From the NCBI GenBank assembly GCA_023269035.1, contig JAHFMJ010000005.1, forward strand, positions 1-40,814: a stretch of 40,814 bases of DNA, in the 5' to 3' direction. The DNA is from Candidatus Kaiserbacteria bacterium (GTDB lineage: Bacteria; Patescibacteriota; Minisyncoccia; Phycocordibacterales; Phycocordibacteraceae). Each line of letters opens with the position of its first letter. Positions within the stretch are counted from its first letter, which is position 1. Shown piece after piece: positions 24,101 through 30,970 of this stretch. The position numbers and the translations under genes are program-made. Below the pieces are notes generated by a model. That model was not told the origin of the DNA and ran no database searches. It worked only from the letters and a program-made list of their open reading frames with translations.

Positions 24101-27069
24101 GCGTTGATGCCGCCGACGAATGTACTGGTCGCGGTGGTAGTCGAGACAATGGAGCCCACAGTTACTTGCGACGATGTTGCTGCAAGGCGTGTGCCGTCGA
24201 ACCACAGGAGACCGGAGGAAAGAGCACTCGCGTTGGTGCCACCGTTCGCGATCGGGAGGATACCCGTCACATCCGCCGTCAATGAGATCAATGAGTTCGC
24301 GATAGCACCGGCGGTTGCTTTGAGGAATCCGCTGATATTGGAGATGGTGAGGCCGCCAGAAGTGATGTTGATTCCCCCATTGAAGGTTGAGGTGGCAGTC
24401 GAAGAAGCGTAGATAGGTCCGCGTGCCCACAGTGGCGTGGTGGTTGAATAGGTTGTGGTGCCAAAGGTAGTGAGCGTATCGAACGGATAGCTGAAGGAGG
24501 AACCTCCTGAAGACGAGATGGTGATGGGCGAGCCGCCGATAGCGGTAAATGCGGTGCAAGAGGTACTGCCCGAACAGGTGACAGAGGTGGTGGCCACGTT
24601 CCCCACCGTCGAGACGCCGGTGAAATAGGCGAGATTGCCGATGACGGCGTCAGAGGAGGTTGAGAGGGTGCCGCTGCCTCCTCCAGAAGCAGAGATGGTT
24701 ATACCAGAACCGACGACGTACCCAGGGCCGCCGGTGATACTGATGCCCGTGCCCGCAGCGATGGTCCCGGTCGCGACGGTGGAGACACCGTTCGCGGCGG
24801 AACCATAAAGGAGCTGCCCTGCGGAGAGCGATGCCTGACCAGTGCCACCGTTGCCGACAGGCAAGGTGCCCGTGACATCGCTCGTCAAGTTGATGAGCGC
24901 ATTCGCAACGGCTCCCGCGGTCGCCTTTAGGAATCCTGAGATCGAGTTGATAGTCAGGCCGCCGCCGGTGATGGTGAGGCCTCCCGCGATACTTGAGGTC
25001 GCGGTGCCGGTTGCGTTCAGTGAGCCGGTTTGGAGGTTGAGTGTCTGGATGCCACCGGCGAAGGTTGAGGTCGCCGTCGTGGTCGCAACGAGCGAGCCGA
25101 CGTACAAGGGCGTTGTCGATGTTGACGAGAGCCGTGTGCCGTCAAAGTACGTGAGGGCATTTGTGATGAAAGATGAAGCATTAGTGCCACCGTTCGCGAT
25201 CGGGAGGATACCCGTCACATCCGCCGTCAGTGAGATGAGTGAGTTCGCGATAGCGCCGACCGTTGCTTTCAAGAATCCTGAGATATTGGAAATGGTGAGG
25301 CCGCCACCGGTGATTTTAAGACCTCCCGCTATCGTTGAGGTTGCCGTTGTCGACGTTGCTTCGATGGTCCCGGTTTGCAGGCGAAGCAGTTGAAGGCCGC
25401 CGGCAAGTGAGGTACTTGTCGCGGTCGAGGTGGCAGTGAGTGACGAGGTCGTCAGCGAGTTCGCAACCGTGAGCGAGCCGCGCAAGAGCGAGTTGCCAAG
25501 CACTTCAAGAATGTTTCCGGTCGTGGAAGTCGAGTTTGTACCGATAAGGGTTACCCAACTAGTCGTAGAGGGGTAGATGGCGAGGTTGTTGGTAGTCGTC
25601 GCCCAGATGCTGCTCCCGCCGCCGCCTGAGCCAAAGACGCCCCATGCACCGCCAGAGTTCTTAAGTTCAATGATGCCATTGTTGTCACGGAAGCCGTAGC
25701 CATTTATACCGGACGTATCGCCGAAATTGAGGTACCGGTTGCTGCCAGAGATGGTGAGGTTGCCAAAGACATCAAGCTGCGAGAGCGGCGAGGTGGTGCC
25801 TACGCCAAAGAGCCCGGCCTGCGAAAGCGTGAGCGACGAGGTCGCGGTAAGCGAGGTGCCAGCGAGGTCATAAAACGGCAACTGTCCTTGGGTCCCGCTT
25901 CCCACATTACCCGAGCCGCCACCAAATGTTGAGGAGGCGACGAGCGAGTATCCGCCTGCGCCGTCCCCGACCAGCACTTGTCCGTATTCAGGAGCGGAGG
26001 AGGTGCCGGTGCCGCCAACATCTATGCCGACGATGCCAGTGAGCGAACCAGCGTCGAGTTCGACACCGGCAATCGAGCCACCCGAGATGCTCGCATCGCT
26101 TATCGTGCCGCCGGAAATCGCGATGCCTACAAGCTGATCAATCTTTTGTGAGAGCGCGATGGTATTGGTATAACCGCCTGCTGAGTAGGTCGGCGGCAAC
26201 GGAGCGTTGTGGGCGCCTGAGGTTGCGTCAGTGATGAATGCGCGCAACTTGTTCTCAAGCTGATTGAGTTTTGTTGCAAGATCCTCTGCAGAGACTCCTG
26301 AGAGCGAAACGGTCCGGGTGATATTTTGCACGACGGTCGTCGGCTGCACGACATGCTCAATGACCTGAGGAGCCGGTAGCGTTGTTTGTTCTGATGGTTG
26401 CGTTGTAGTTAGAGGCGCTAGTGGGGCAGGTGCTGAGACGAGTGGAGTCTCGTCGGTGCCGCCAAAGATACTAACAAGCCATTTACCAATACTCACGCCG
26501 ATAGTGTTCATCAACGAAGCGGCTTCTTGTGGCAGGCCTTCAATTGCAGAAGCTAAAAACTGCTTGCCGAGGTCAGTGGTAAATGCAGAAGCGACAAGCT
26601 GAGAAAAACGTTCATGTGCGCCTATGAGGGCCACACCGAGAGGGATCGGCGATTGTCTTTCAAAAGTGGTAACAGTAGTAATAAGAGGTTGGTCAATACC
26701 CAAGAGGCTACAAATACTTGAATAGCCAAGGGACGAAGCGATTACGAACATCAGTACCGCAGCACACACACCGATCGTACGGCCAAGTTGGGAAGGTCGG
26801 CTAACCGGATTAGCTATTGTTTGCGAGACTTTTCGAAATTCTTCAAGCCGTTCGAGTCGAAGCTCTGTACGCCGCTTCTTGTCCTGTCCGACGGCTTTTG
26901 AAATAAACTGCCGTAATGAATGCCGTTCAAGGTACCAGATCCGGCCGAGGCGACGTGCAGCGACTTCGCCGTCATGGCAGAGACGTGCAATGTAGTCAGG
27001 AGTATAGCCTGAGAGGTCAGCAGCCTCACGTGCTGAAAGGTACTCTTTTTCTTCCAAAATGACGCTCAT
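21196..27069 (-). CDS. Giant HTH–membrane–fibre protein (1957 aa)
   Basis: Very large surface protein. Residues 1-60 resemble an excisionase/MerR-type helix-turn-helix (YLSAREAADLSGYTPDYIAR, then GRIWYLERHSLRQF). A membrane segment follows at about 97-120 (TIGVCAAVLMFVIASSLGYS). The outside part has a Pro/Thr-rich stalk, a short coiled-coil-like stretch (LATKLNQLENKLRAFI), and a long Ala/Ser/Thr/Gly-rich region with five copies of ISGFLKAT..NGGTN modules (near residues 600, 714, 919, 1155, 1359) and eight copies of GIGTTSP-type units ending LxVxG, as in phage tail-fibre and trimeric adhesin shafts. The C-terminal about 150 residues form a distinct domain (VKEEVVQTVELVDFNKTTGK to the end). No S74 chaperone motif was seen. 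It probably forms a trimeric surface fibre; the cytoplasmic HTH is unexplained. Confidence 0.9.
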   Translation of the reverse strand: MSVILEEKEYLSAREAADLSGYTPDYIARLCHDGEVAARRLGRIWYLERHSLRQFISKAVGQDKKRRTELRLERLEEFRKVSQTIANPVSRPSQLGRTIGVCAAVLMFVIASSLGYSSICSLLGIDQPLITTVTTFERQSPIPLGVALIGAHERFSQLVASAFTTDLGKQFLASAIEGLPQEAASLMNTIGVSIGKWLVSIFGGTDETPLVSAPAPLAPLTTTQPSEQTTLPAPQVIEHVVQPTTVVQNITRTVSLSGVSAEDLATKLNQLENKLRAFITDATSGAHNAPLPPTYSAGGYTNTIALSQKIDQLVGIAISGGTISDASISGGSIAGVELDAGSLTGIVGIDVGGTGTSSAPEYGQVLVGDGAGGYSLVASSTFGGGSGNVGSGTQGQLPFYDLAGTSLTATSSLTLSQAGLFGVGTTSPLSQLDVFGNLTISGSNRYLNFGDTSGINGYGFRDNNGIIELKNSGGAWGVFGSGGGGSSIWATTTNNLAIYPSTTSWVTLIGTNSTSTTGNILEVLGNSLLRGSLTVANSLTTSSLTATSTATSTSLAGGLQLLRLQTGTIEATSTTATSTIAGGLKITGGGLTISNISGFLKATVGAIANSLISLTADVTGILPIANGGTNASSFITNALTYFDGTRLSSTSTTPLYVGSLVATTTATSTFAGGIQTLNLQTGSLNATGTATSSIAGGLTITGGGLTINSISGFLKATAGAVANALINLTSDVTGTLPVGNGGTGQASLSAGQLLYGSAANGVSTVATGTIAAGTGISITGGPGYVVGSGITISASGGGSGTLSTSSDAVIGNLAYFTGVSTVGNVATTSVTCSGSTSCTAFTAIGGSPITISSSGGSSFSYPFDTLTTFGTTTYSTTTPLWARGPIYASSTATSTFNGGINITSGGLTISNISGFLKATAGAIANSLISLTADVTGILPIANGGTNASALSSGLLWFDGTRLAATSSQVTVGSIVSTTTATSTFVGGINALRFIGNTVEASDSAATSTLSGGLSVGSSLKTFLTNCDTIDTNALGYLVCGTDATSAGGSANSKLSTSTDATALYPNGGSIKALVINGTATSTQGVALQAYGPVSGTQLIATGTATSTSLNGGLQVLNLQTGSINATGTATSTIAGGLNITAGGLTISNISGFLKATVGAIANSLISLTSDITGILGIANGGTNASSLATGLLSFDGTRIVALSSAVTFGSFTATTTATSTSLSGGIQALRLQAGTIEATSTTASSTFANGISLTTGCFAIGTTCVTGGGGTSLSGGINNTFAAWTSGTTIAPTSTQPLYVGSVNATTTATSTFAGGLQTLNLQTGSLNATGTATSTIAGGLNITGGGLTISNISGFLKATVGAIANSLISLTADVTGILGIANGGTNASAISSNALLYFDGTRIAATSSTVYLGNIIGTTTATSTFLGAHGIGTTSPYARFAIQAATGQGNLPIFQIASTSDATPFLTVSGVGNLGIGTTTPFGLLSIQGSSTAAPTALLFHIASSSNNTPFFGITSALGYVGIGTSTPYSKLSVWGTGTGTKSLFELTNNASTTLASVLENGTAYFLGNLGIGTTSPGRRLSVSDTVSAAQFQLAYDGTRYANFQVNSTGDLLVDAQGANVRMNEDNLFVCTGGACPGSGGTPSGNGNIIAETAIGIGTSTPFWNLDVAGTRPSIGISDLNAPSSFKHWLLSSEGGNLYIGPADDSFATSSQGSAFTILAGGSVGIASTTPSAKLSVTGNGTGTGRLFALANNSSAEKFTVLDNGSVGVGTTSPTNTLSVGGKLFVSNGLTTNALGTATSTYMGDVKILGKLDVSTIDPIYKIDGVKYATYGASTVGVKEEVVQTVELVDFNKTTGKYEYAIDFPTLEKGSDFWLFYQITDWGESWKNLIVTLTPGFDGAVSYTKDVTGKRLILKASAPGEVSVRLIANRYDFASWPNLRPDQNSDFTHFKLDLKQ
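22820..25400 (-). repeat. Five long imperfect coding repeats in the fibre gene
   Basis: Each copy encodes GGLTISNISGFLKATxGAIA, NSLISLTADVTGILPIANGG and TNAS, usually followed by a DGTRL/I strand and TTATSTFxGGI. The copies lie about 110-240 residues apart. The DNA is similar enough between copies (for example around 22990, 23610, 24320, 24930 and 25265) for recombination to change repeat number. Confidence 0.85.
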
Positions 27070-27080
27070 GAAAAAACTGG

Positions 27081-27100
27081 ACTAGCTTTAGCTTACTAGT
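27081..27100. promoter_or_regulatory. Palindrome ACTAG-N10-CTAGT upstream of the fibre gene
   Basis: Inverted repeat 12-31 nt before the ATG of the giant gene, followed at 27105-27116 by a second one, TCGG-TTTT-CCGA. They could be an operator or RNA structure in the leader. Both are short and could be chance in AT-rich DNA. Confidence 0.35.
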
Positions 27101-27158
27101 TATTTCGGTTTTCCGACCTAAAAAATACCTTTGTTTTGTGGATTAAAAGCCTGAATCT

Positions 27159-27184
27159 AAAAAACCAGAAGGAGGTGGGTTTTT
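27159..27184 (-). promoter_or_regulatory. Leader hairpin with anti-Shine-Dalgarno-like loop
   Basis: On the minus strand AAAAACC pairs with GGTTTTT, and the loop carries CACCTCCTTCT, close to the 3' tail of 16S rRNA (CACCTCCTTTCT). If transcription starts at the TATAAT at 27212-27217, this lies in the 5' leader of the giant fibre gene. It might instead be a weak terminator. On the plus strand the same bases read AAGGAGGTG, with no plausible start codon at the right distance. Confidence 0.35.
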
Positions 27185-27211
27185 CTATAAACCATTTAGA
27201 ATTATCGAATT

Positions 27212-27217
27212 ATTATA
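27212..27217 (-). promoter_or_regulatory. Candidate -10 box for the giant fibre operon
   Basis: TATAAT, a perfect -10 hexamer on the minus strand, about 140 nt before the fibre start codon and just downstream of the terminator of the preceding gene. The best -35 candidate (CTGCAA, 16-bp spacing) matches only 3 of 6. Confidence 0.4.
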
Positions 27218-27246
27218 AGAAAAAACAGCTCCTTGCAGATAGAAAA

Positions 27247-27280
27247 CAAAAAACAGCTCAAAATCATGAGCTGTTTTTTG
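27247..27280 (-). terminator. Rho-independent terminator, perfect 14-bp stem
   Basis: CAAAAAACAGCTCA pairs with TGAGCTGTTTTTTG around a 6-nt loop (27261-27266). On the minus strand a run of six T follows the GC part, 10 bp after the stop of the 27290 gene. Its symmetry would let it act on both strands. Confidence 0.85.
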
Positions 27281-27289
27281 TAATCTCGG

Positions 27290-28219
27290 CTAGACGAGAC
27301 CAGGTAAAGCCTTTATAAATTCTAGTCCTTTTGAGAAAAAGCTCCAAAACGAATCCTTTAAAAGAAAAAAGAAAGAAAGCAGCAGAGAGAAGCCTGGCTG
27401 GACCGATTCTCTTGCATAATGCATAAAATCAGTAAAATATTGAGAACTCAGGATGACTCCTGCAGTATAGGATCCTTCCCTCGTAGAGCCGATTTCAATC
27501 CCCGTGAAGAGGCCCGCTGTTGAAATTGAGAAAAGCAGAACTCCGAGGCAAAGGGCAGCTAGGGAAACCTGCCCTAGGGAGTGAGCTTTCCTCCTTCTCG
27601 GGCTGAAGCTTGCTACCTCTAAAGGGGTCTTATGTATAACGTCTTGCAACGGCATCGAAACCCTTCTCACTGGAACAATACTAGCTTCAATGCTTGTGGT
27701 ATTTTTAAAATCACTTAGAAAACTACCCGAAGTATCTTTTTTACTAAGTGTTTTTTGATCAATAAAAGTCTCTTCAGGGGCACTTTTAGGTTCGAGCGTA
27801 AGTTTAAGTGGATTACTTTTTAGGCTAGGTGCAAGAGCGTCCGAACTGTCTTTGTTTCTTATAGTCTTTTCGTCTGAAACAAAAGAAACATTCTCGGTCC
27901 TGAGCTTTGGCATCAGATCTCCATCATCATCTGAATATCGGATGTCTCCCCATGTCTTTGGCAGCACAACACTCGGATATCTCACTGTATACCCAGGAAG
28001 CGCACTAGATTTTGCTTGAAGTACTTCTGCTGTATCAGCAGGACCTGTTTTATGCCTTAAAAGAGCCTCCTCTTCGAGATACCACGCCCTGCCAACGCGA
28101 GTACCAGGTATCTTGCCACCTCTTGCAAGTTGACCGACATAATCCTTGGCATAACCCGTCAGCTGAGAAGCTCGTTTAGACGAGATATACTTTTTACCGC
28201 TAATTACAAGCTCATCCAT
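27290..28219 (-). CDS. HTH–membrane protein, paralogue of the fibre N-terminus
   Basis: A protein of 309 residues. Residues 9-58 resemble the excisionase-type HTH at the start of the giant fibre protein: YISSKRASQLTGYAKDYVGQ and GRAWYLEEEAL match YLSAREAADLSGYTPDYIAR and GRIWYLERHSL. A charged, probably disordered stretch (about 65-205) follows, then a membrane segment at about 213-235 (VSLAALCLGVLLFSISTAGL) and a second hydrophobic stretch near the C-terminus (SLLLSFFFLLKDSFWSFF). No enzyme domain is visible. AAGG close before the ATG at 28219 supports the start. It might regulate or help export or anchor the fibre; this is inference from the shared N-terminus and adjacency. Confidence 0.85.
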   Translation of the reverse strand: MDELVISGKKYISSKRASQLTGYAKDYVGQLARGGKIPGTRVGRAWYLEEEALLRHKTGPADTAEVLQAKSSALPGYTVRYPSVVLPKTWGDIRYSDDDGDLMPKLRTENVSFVSDEKTIRNKDSSDALAPSLKSNPLKLTLEPKSAPEETFIDQKTLSKKDTSGSFLSDFKNTTSIEASIVPVRRVSMPLQDVIHKTPLEVASFSPRRRKAHSLGQVSLAALCLGVLLFSISTAGLFTGIEIGSTREGSYTAGVILSSQYFTDFMHYARESVQPGFSLLLSFFFLLKDSFWSFFSKGLEFIKALPGLV

Positions 28220-28281
28220 TGCCTTCAGTGTACTACACCTCGGTAAGGCAAGGAGCCTGGAACAGTCTTCTGTGGACTATT

Positions 28282-29694
28282 TTAAGAAGCCGAGATTCTC
28301 TCGACAAGGGCCTTTTCAAGCTCGCCTGGGTTAGCAGAGCCTTTCGACTTCTTCATCCCCTGCCCGATAAGGTATTTAAGCGCTTCTTGCTTGCCGTTTT
28401 TGATCTCCAGGACGATTGCAGTATTCTCAGAGAGTATCTCGTCAACGATCCTGCCGAGGGCAGCGCTATCTTTCATCTGGATGAGTCCCCGCTCGCCTGC
28501 AAGCGCTCGGGGATCGCCACCTTCCTTAAGAAGTACTTCAAGCAGATCTTTTGTTCCTCGCGATGACAACTCACCTTTCATCGTCAGAGCTATGACTTCA
28601 GCAAAAGCTCCGCCGCTGAGTCTTTGCAATTCGTCTTCATTCGCGCCATGACCGCGAATGTCAGTGAGGAGATAATTAGTTCCTAGTTTTATCGCGTTCG
28701 CATCGTTCATCCGTGCAAGCACTTCAGTATCAAAGAAACTCCCATAGCTGGGGTCGCTGACGAGAGTCTCCGCTTCTGTGCTGGTCATGCCGAGGGAAAT
28801 GTAGCGAGCTCTCTTCTCCCACGGCAGCTCAGGTAATGTGTTCTTAATCTCATCTTTTGAAAAACCAGGGATGCGCGCGAGACGGAACTTGGGGATGTCG
28901 GGGTCGGGGAAATAGCGATAGTCGTGCGAGCCCTCTTTCTTCCTTTGGGAAAAGGTGATGCCTTTGACCTCATCCCAACCGCGCGTCTCCTGGACCAACA
29001 ACTCCCCTTTCTCGAGAGCTTCGGTCTGACGATCTATCTCGAAAGCAATCGCCTTCTCCACTGATTTGAACGAGTTAAGATTCTTAACTTCCACTTTCGT
29101 CCCGAGGGTATCATCCTTGCTTATGGAAATATTGGCCTCAACGCGCATCTGGCCTTTCTCCATATTTGCATCCCCTGCCCCGAGCGAACGCAGGAGAAGT
29201 TGCAAGTTTTGCGCGAAGGCGCTTGCGGTCTCTGCGTCATGGATACATGGCTCGGTGACGAGCTCCATGAGCGGAAGACCGGCACGGTTAAAATCAATGA
29301 GGCTGTATCCGTCACCGCTGTGCTGATTGCGTGCGGCGTCCTCTTCAAGGTGCACGCGGGTGATCGCAACGCCGTTCAGCATGCCGCCTGCGACCAGGGG
29401 GTATTCATACTGGCTTATCTGGTAGCCCTTCGGGAGGTCGGGATAAAAATAATTCTTGCGGTCCCACTCGGTGTAGTCGACAAGGGCTCCGTCGAGCGCT
29501 GCACCGACACGCAGGACGTGATGCACCGCTTCCTTATTGACGACGGGGAGCGTACCGGGGAATCCCATACACACCGGACAGACGTTCACGTTCGGGCGGG
29601 TCTCATCCGGGTCGTTGCGCGAATCGCAGAACATCTTGGTCTTGGTCTTCAGCTCCGCGTGAATCTCAAGACCGATCGTGGGGGTATAGGCCAT
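28282..29694 (-). CDS. gatB: Aspartyl/glutamyl-tRNA(Asn/Gln) amidotransferase subunit B
   Basis: Kinase-like subunit of GatCAB, which activates Glu-tRNA(Gln) or Asp-tRNA(Asn) for amidation; cytoplasmic, 470 residues, about the normal length. Seen: GLEIHAELKTKTKMFC, VCPVCMGFPGTLPVVN (the usual CPVCxGxPGxLPxxN), DLPKGYQISQYEYPL, HLEEDAARNQH, DFNRAGLPLMELVTEP, RVEANISI, VEVKNLNSFKSVEKAI and KEGSHDYRYFPDPDIP, then the helical YqeY-like tail. gatA and gatC are not in the window. A -10-like TAAAAT ends 7 nt before the ATG. Confidence 0.98.
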   Translation of the reverse strand: MAYTPTIGLEIHAELKTKTKMFCDSRNDPDETRPNVNVCPVCMGFPGTLPVVNKEAVHHVLRVGAALDGALVDYTEWDRKNYFYPDLPKGYQISQYEYPLVAGGMLNGVAITRVHLEEDAARNQHSGDGYSLIDFNRAGLPLMELVTEPCIHDAETASAFAQNLQLLLRSLGAGDANMEKGQMRVEANISISKDDTLGTKVEVKNLNSFKSVEKAIAFEIDRQTEALEKGELLVQETRGWDEVKGITFSQRKKEGSHDYRYFPDPDIPKFRLARIPGFSKDEIKNTLPELPWEKRARYISLGMTSTEAETLVSDPSYGSFFDTEVLARMNDANAIKLGTNYLLTDIRGHGANEDELQRLSGGAFAEVIALTMKGELSSRGTKDLLEVLLKEGGDPRALAGERGLIQMKDSAALGRIVDEILSENTAIVLEIKNGKQEALKYLIGQGMKKSKGSANPGELEKALVERISAS

Positions 29695-29701
29695 TGGTCA
29701 T

Positions 29702-29707
29702 ATTTTA
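29702..29707 (-). promoter_or_regulatory. Candidate -10 box of gatB, leaderless
   Basis: TAAAAT (5 of 6) on the minus strand ends 7 nt before the gatB ATG, which places the transcript start at about the start codon. No Shine-Dalgarno motif is present. Confidence 0.4.
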
Positions 29708-29737
29708 CCAAAGATAGGAGCCCGAGCAAAGCGATGC

Positions 29738-29743
29738 TACTAT
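29738..29743 (+). promoter_or_regulatory. Candidate -10 box of the cupin/HAD unit, leaderless
   Basis: TACTAT (4-5 of 6) ends 7 nt before the ATG at 29751, mirroring the gatB arrangement on the other strand. No convincing -35 box. Confidence 0.3.
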
Positions 29744-29750
29744 TTTGCCT

Positions 29751-30248
29751 ATGAAAAGGCCGCTCTCCCCTGCTTTCATTAGCGGGAGCATGGTACAGGA
29801 GATACTTGCGACCGATCCTGGTGCTCTTCAGGATGGTAAATACAATCCTGAGCCGTTGAAATCTCGCTCGCGCGAGATGGGTATCCCGGCCACTATCCTG
29901 GTCGACAAAAACGTCCCTGCAGGAGTGAACGAAGTGGAGGTACACCGGCACGAGGCTGACCTGTGGATATGTATCGACGGAGAGGCGCACTTCAAGGCTG
30001 GCGGGAAGCTCGTTGAGCCGTATGCAAAAAAAAAGGGCAAGGACGGCACAGTGAACGATTTGGAGCTTAAGTCAAAAAAGATCGAGGGTGCCGACACCTA
30101 TACGCTCCACGCGGGCGATATCCTCTATATCCCTGAAGGCGTGCCCCACGTGCACTATACGGAAACGGAGGGATATGCGCGGCTCTGGATCATCAAGATC
30201 CCTGCCAAAGAACCGTTTCCTCTTTTGAGCGTACCGGGTTGGAAATAA
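29751..30248 (+). CDS. Cupin-domain protein
   Basis: A protein of 165 residues with a single cupin barrel. Motif 1: VEVHRHEADLWICIDGEAHF, with His residues and a Glu suited to bind a metal. Motif 2: GDILYIPEGVPHVHY, with the final His. No signal peptide, so cytoplasmic. Such small cupins bind metals and act as sugar isomerases, epimerases, dioxygenases or ligand sensors; the substrate cannot be told. It ends 2 bp before the HAD phosphatase gene, which suggests a shared pathway, perhaps the surface-sugar synthesis encoded on the facing strand. Confidence 0.85.
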   Translation: MKRPLSPAFISGSMVQEILATDPGALQDGKYNPEPLKSRSREMGIPATILVDKNVPAGVNEVEVHRHEADLWICIDGEAHFKAGGKLVEPYAKKKGKDGTVNDLELKSKKIEGADTYTLHAGDILYIPEGVPHVHYTETEGYARLWIIKIPAKEPFPLLSVPGWK

Positions 30249-30250
30249 GT

Positions 30251-30967
30251 ATGGATGTTTCATTTACGAACATACGGCTCTTGGTGCTCGACTTTGACGG
30301 TGTGATCGTCGACTCAGAAGGGACGAAGCGCACGGCCTGGCCGATGCTTTTTGCGAGCGTTAAGGACCCGCAGGGGTTCTCGTGGAGCGAACACGATACG
30401 GAGCGGCTGATAGAGGAAGCGCATGTCGCGTGGGTGTACGGGACAGCAAAGGGATCGCGATACGAGATCATCGAGCACATCATGGATGCAGTCGGGTATC
30501 CGAAGAGCAAAATGATGATCGATTGGTACGCGAACGGCTTTGACGCGCTGATACAGAAAGCGATCCTGGAGAGAGGCGTCAGCACCGAAGAGAGGGGCGC
30601 TCTTGAAACGCTGGCATCGATGCTCCCCCTCTACCTCAACTCGGCGACTCCGGAAGAAGCTTTGAAGCGGAGCGTCGAGACGCTCGGTATAACGAGCATG
30701 TTTCGTGAGGTGCTCGGAAAGACCATTGAGAAACGAGATAGGAGCAAATTAGAAAATCTTGCTATCGCTGCAGGCAAAGAGTCAGCACGCCCTGACGAGA
30801 CGCTCTTTATCGGGGACGCCGAGAGCGATTACCGCGCAGCGCGCGAGTTTGGGGCCGCTTTCATCCGCTTCGCCAAGTTTGAGTACGGACGGGACAAGCA
30901 GTGGGAACAAAAAGCCCCGCTCGTGATCAAATCACTCGCGGGGCTTGTTCCTCTTCTTCAAAAATAA
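30251..30967 (+). CDS. HAD-superfamily hydrolase (beta-PGM/phosphoglycolate phosphatase-like)
   Basis: A protein of 238 residues. HAD motif I is LLVLDFDGVIVDSEG (nucleophile Asp and general acid Asp), with a helical cap after it; motif II is the Ser of YLNSATPEE; motif III Lys is in EKRDRSKLENLA; motif IV is LFIGDAESDYRAA. This is a complete active site of the phosphosugar phosphatase kind. Facing neuB and neuA, it could remove the phosphate from a nonulosonate-9-phosphate, the middle step of that pathway; inference from context. ATG at 30251 chosen (a TTG at 30239 is possible). The last codons double as the terminator of neuB. Confidence 0.88.
   Translation: MDVSFTNIRLLVLDFDGVIVDSEGTKRTAWPMLFASVKDPQGFSWSEHDTERLIEEAHVAWVYGTAKGSRYEIIEHIMDAVGYPKSKMMIDWYANGFDALIQKAILERGVSTEERGALETLASMLPLYLNSATPEEALKRSVETLGITSMFREVLGKTIEKRDRSKLENLAIAAGKESARPDETLFIGDAESDYRAAREFGAAFIRFAKFEYGRDKQWEQKAPLVIKSLAGLVPLLQK
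30909..30947 (-). terminator. Rho-independent terminator of neuB inside the HAD coding end
   Basis: AAGCCCCGC (30912-30920) pairs with GCGGGGCTT (30938-30946), with GTGAT/ATCAC extending the stem inside. On the minus strand the stem is followed by TTTTTG, 24 bp after the neuB stop, so it should end the neuB message while lying within the 3' codons of the HAD gene. Confidence 0.75.
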
Positions 30968-30970
30968 AGT

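Noticed and set aside
21689..25393. Long plus-strand open frames opposite the giant fibre gene
   Set aside because: They are antisense shadows of a GC-biased, low-complexity gene: no signal peptides, no known motifs, and their repeats simply mirror those of the fibre gene.
22820..25400. Spaced repeats as a possible CRISPR array
   Set aside because: The repeats are long, imperfect, unevenly spaced and lie in one open coding frame encoding a repetitive shaft; they are not short identical repeats with unique spacers.
27136..27318. A 60-codon plus-strand frame preceded further in by AAGGAGGTG
   Set aside because: It runs straight through the strong terminator and into the end of the opposite gene, the Shine-Dalgarno-like motif lies inside the frame with no start codon at the right distance, and the protein is low complexity.
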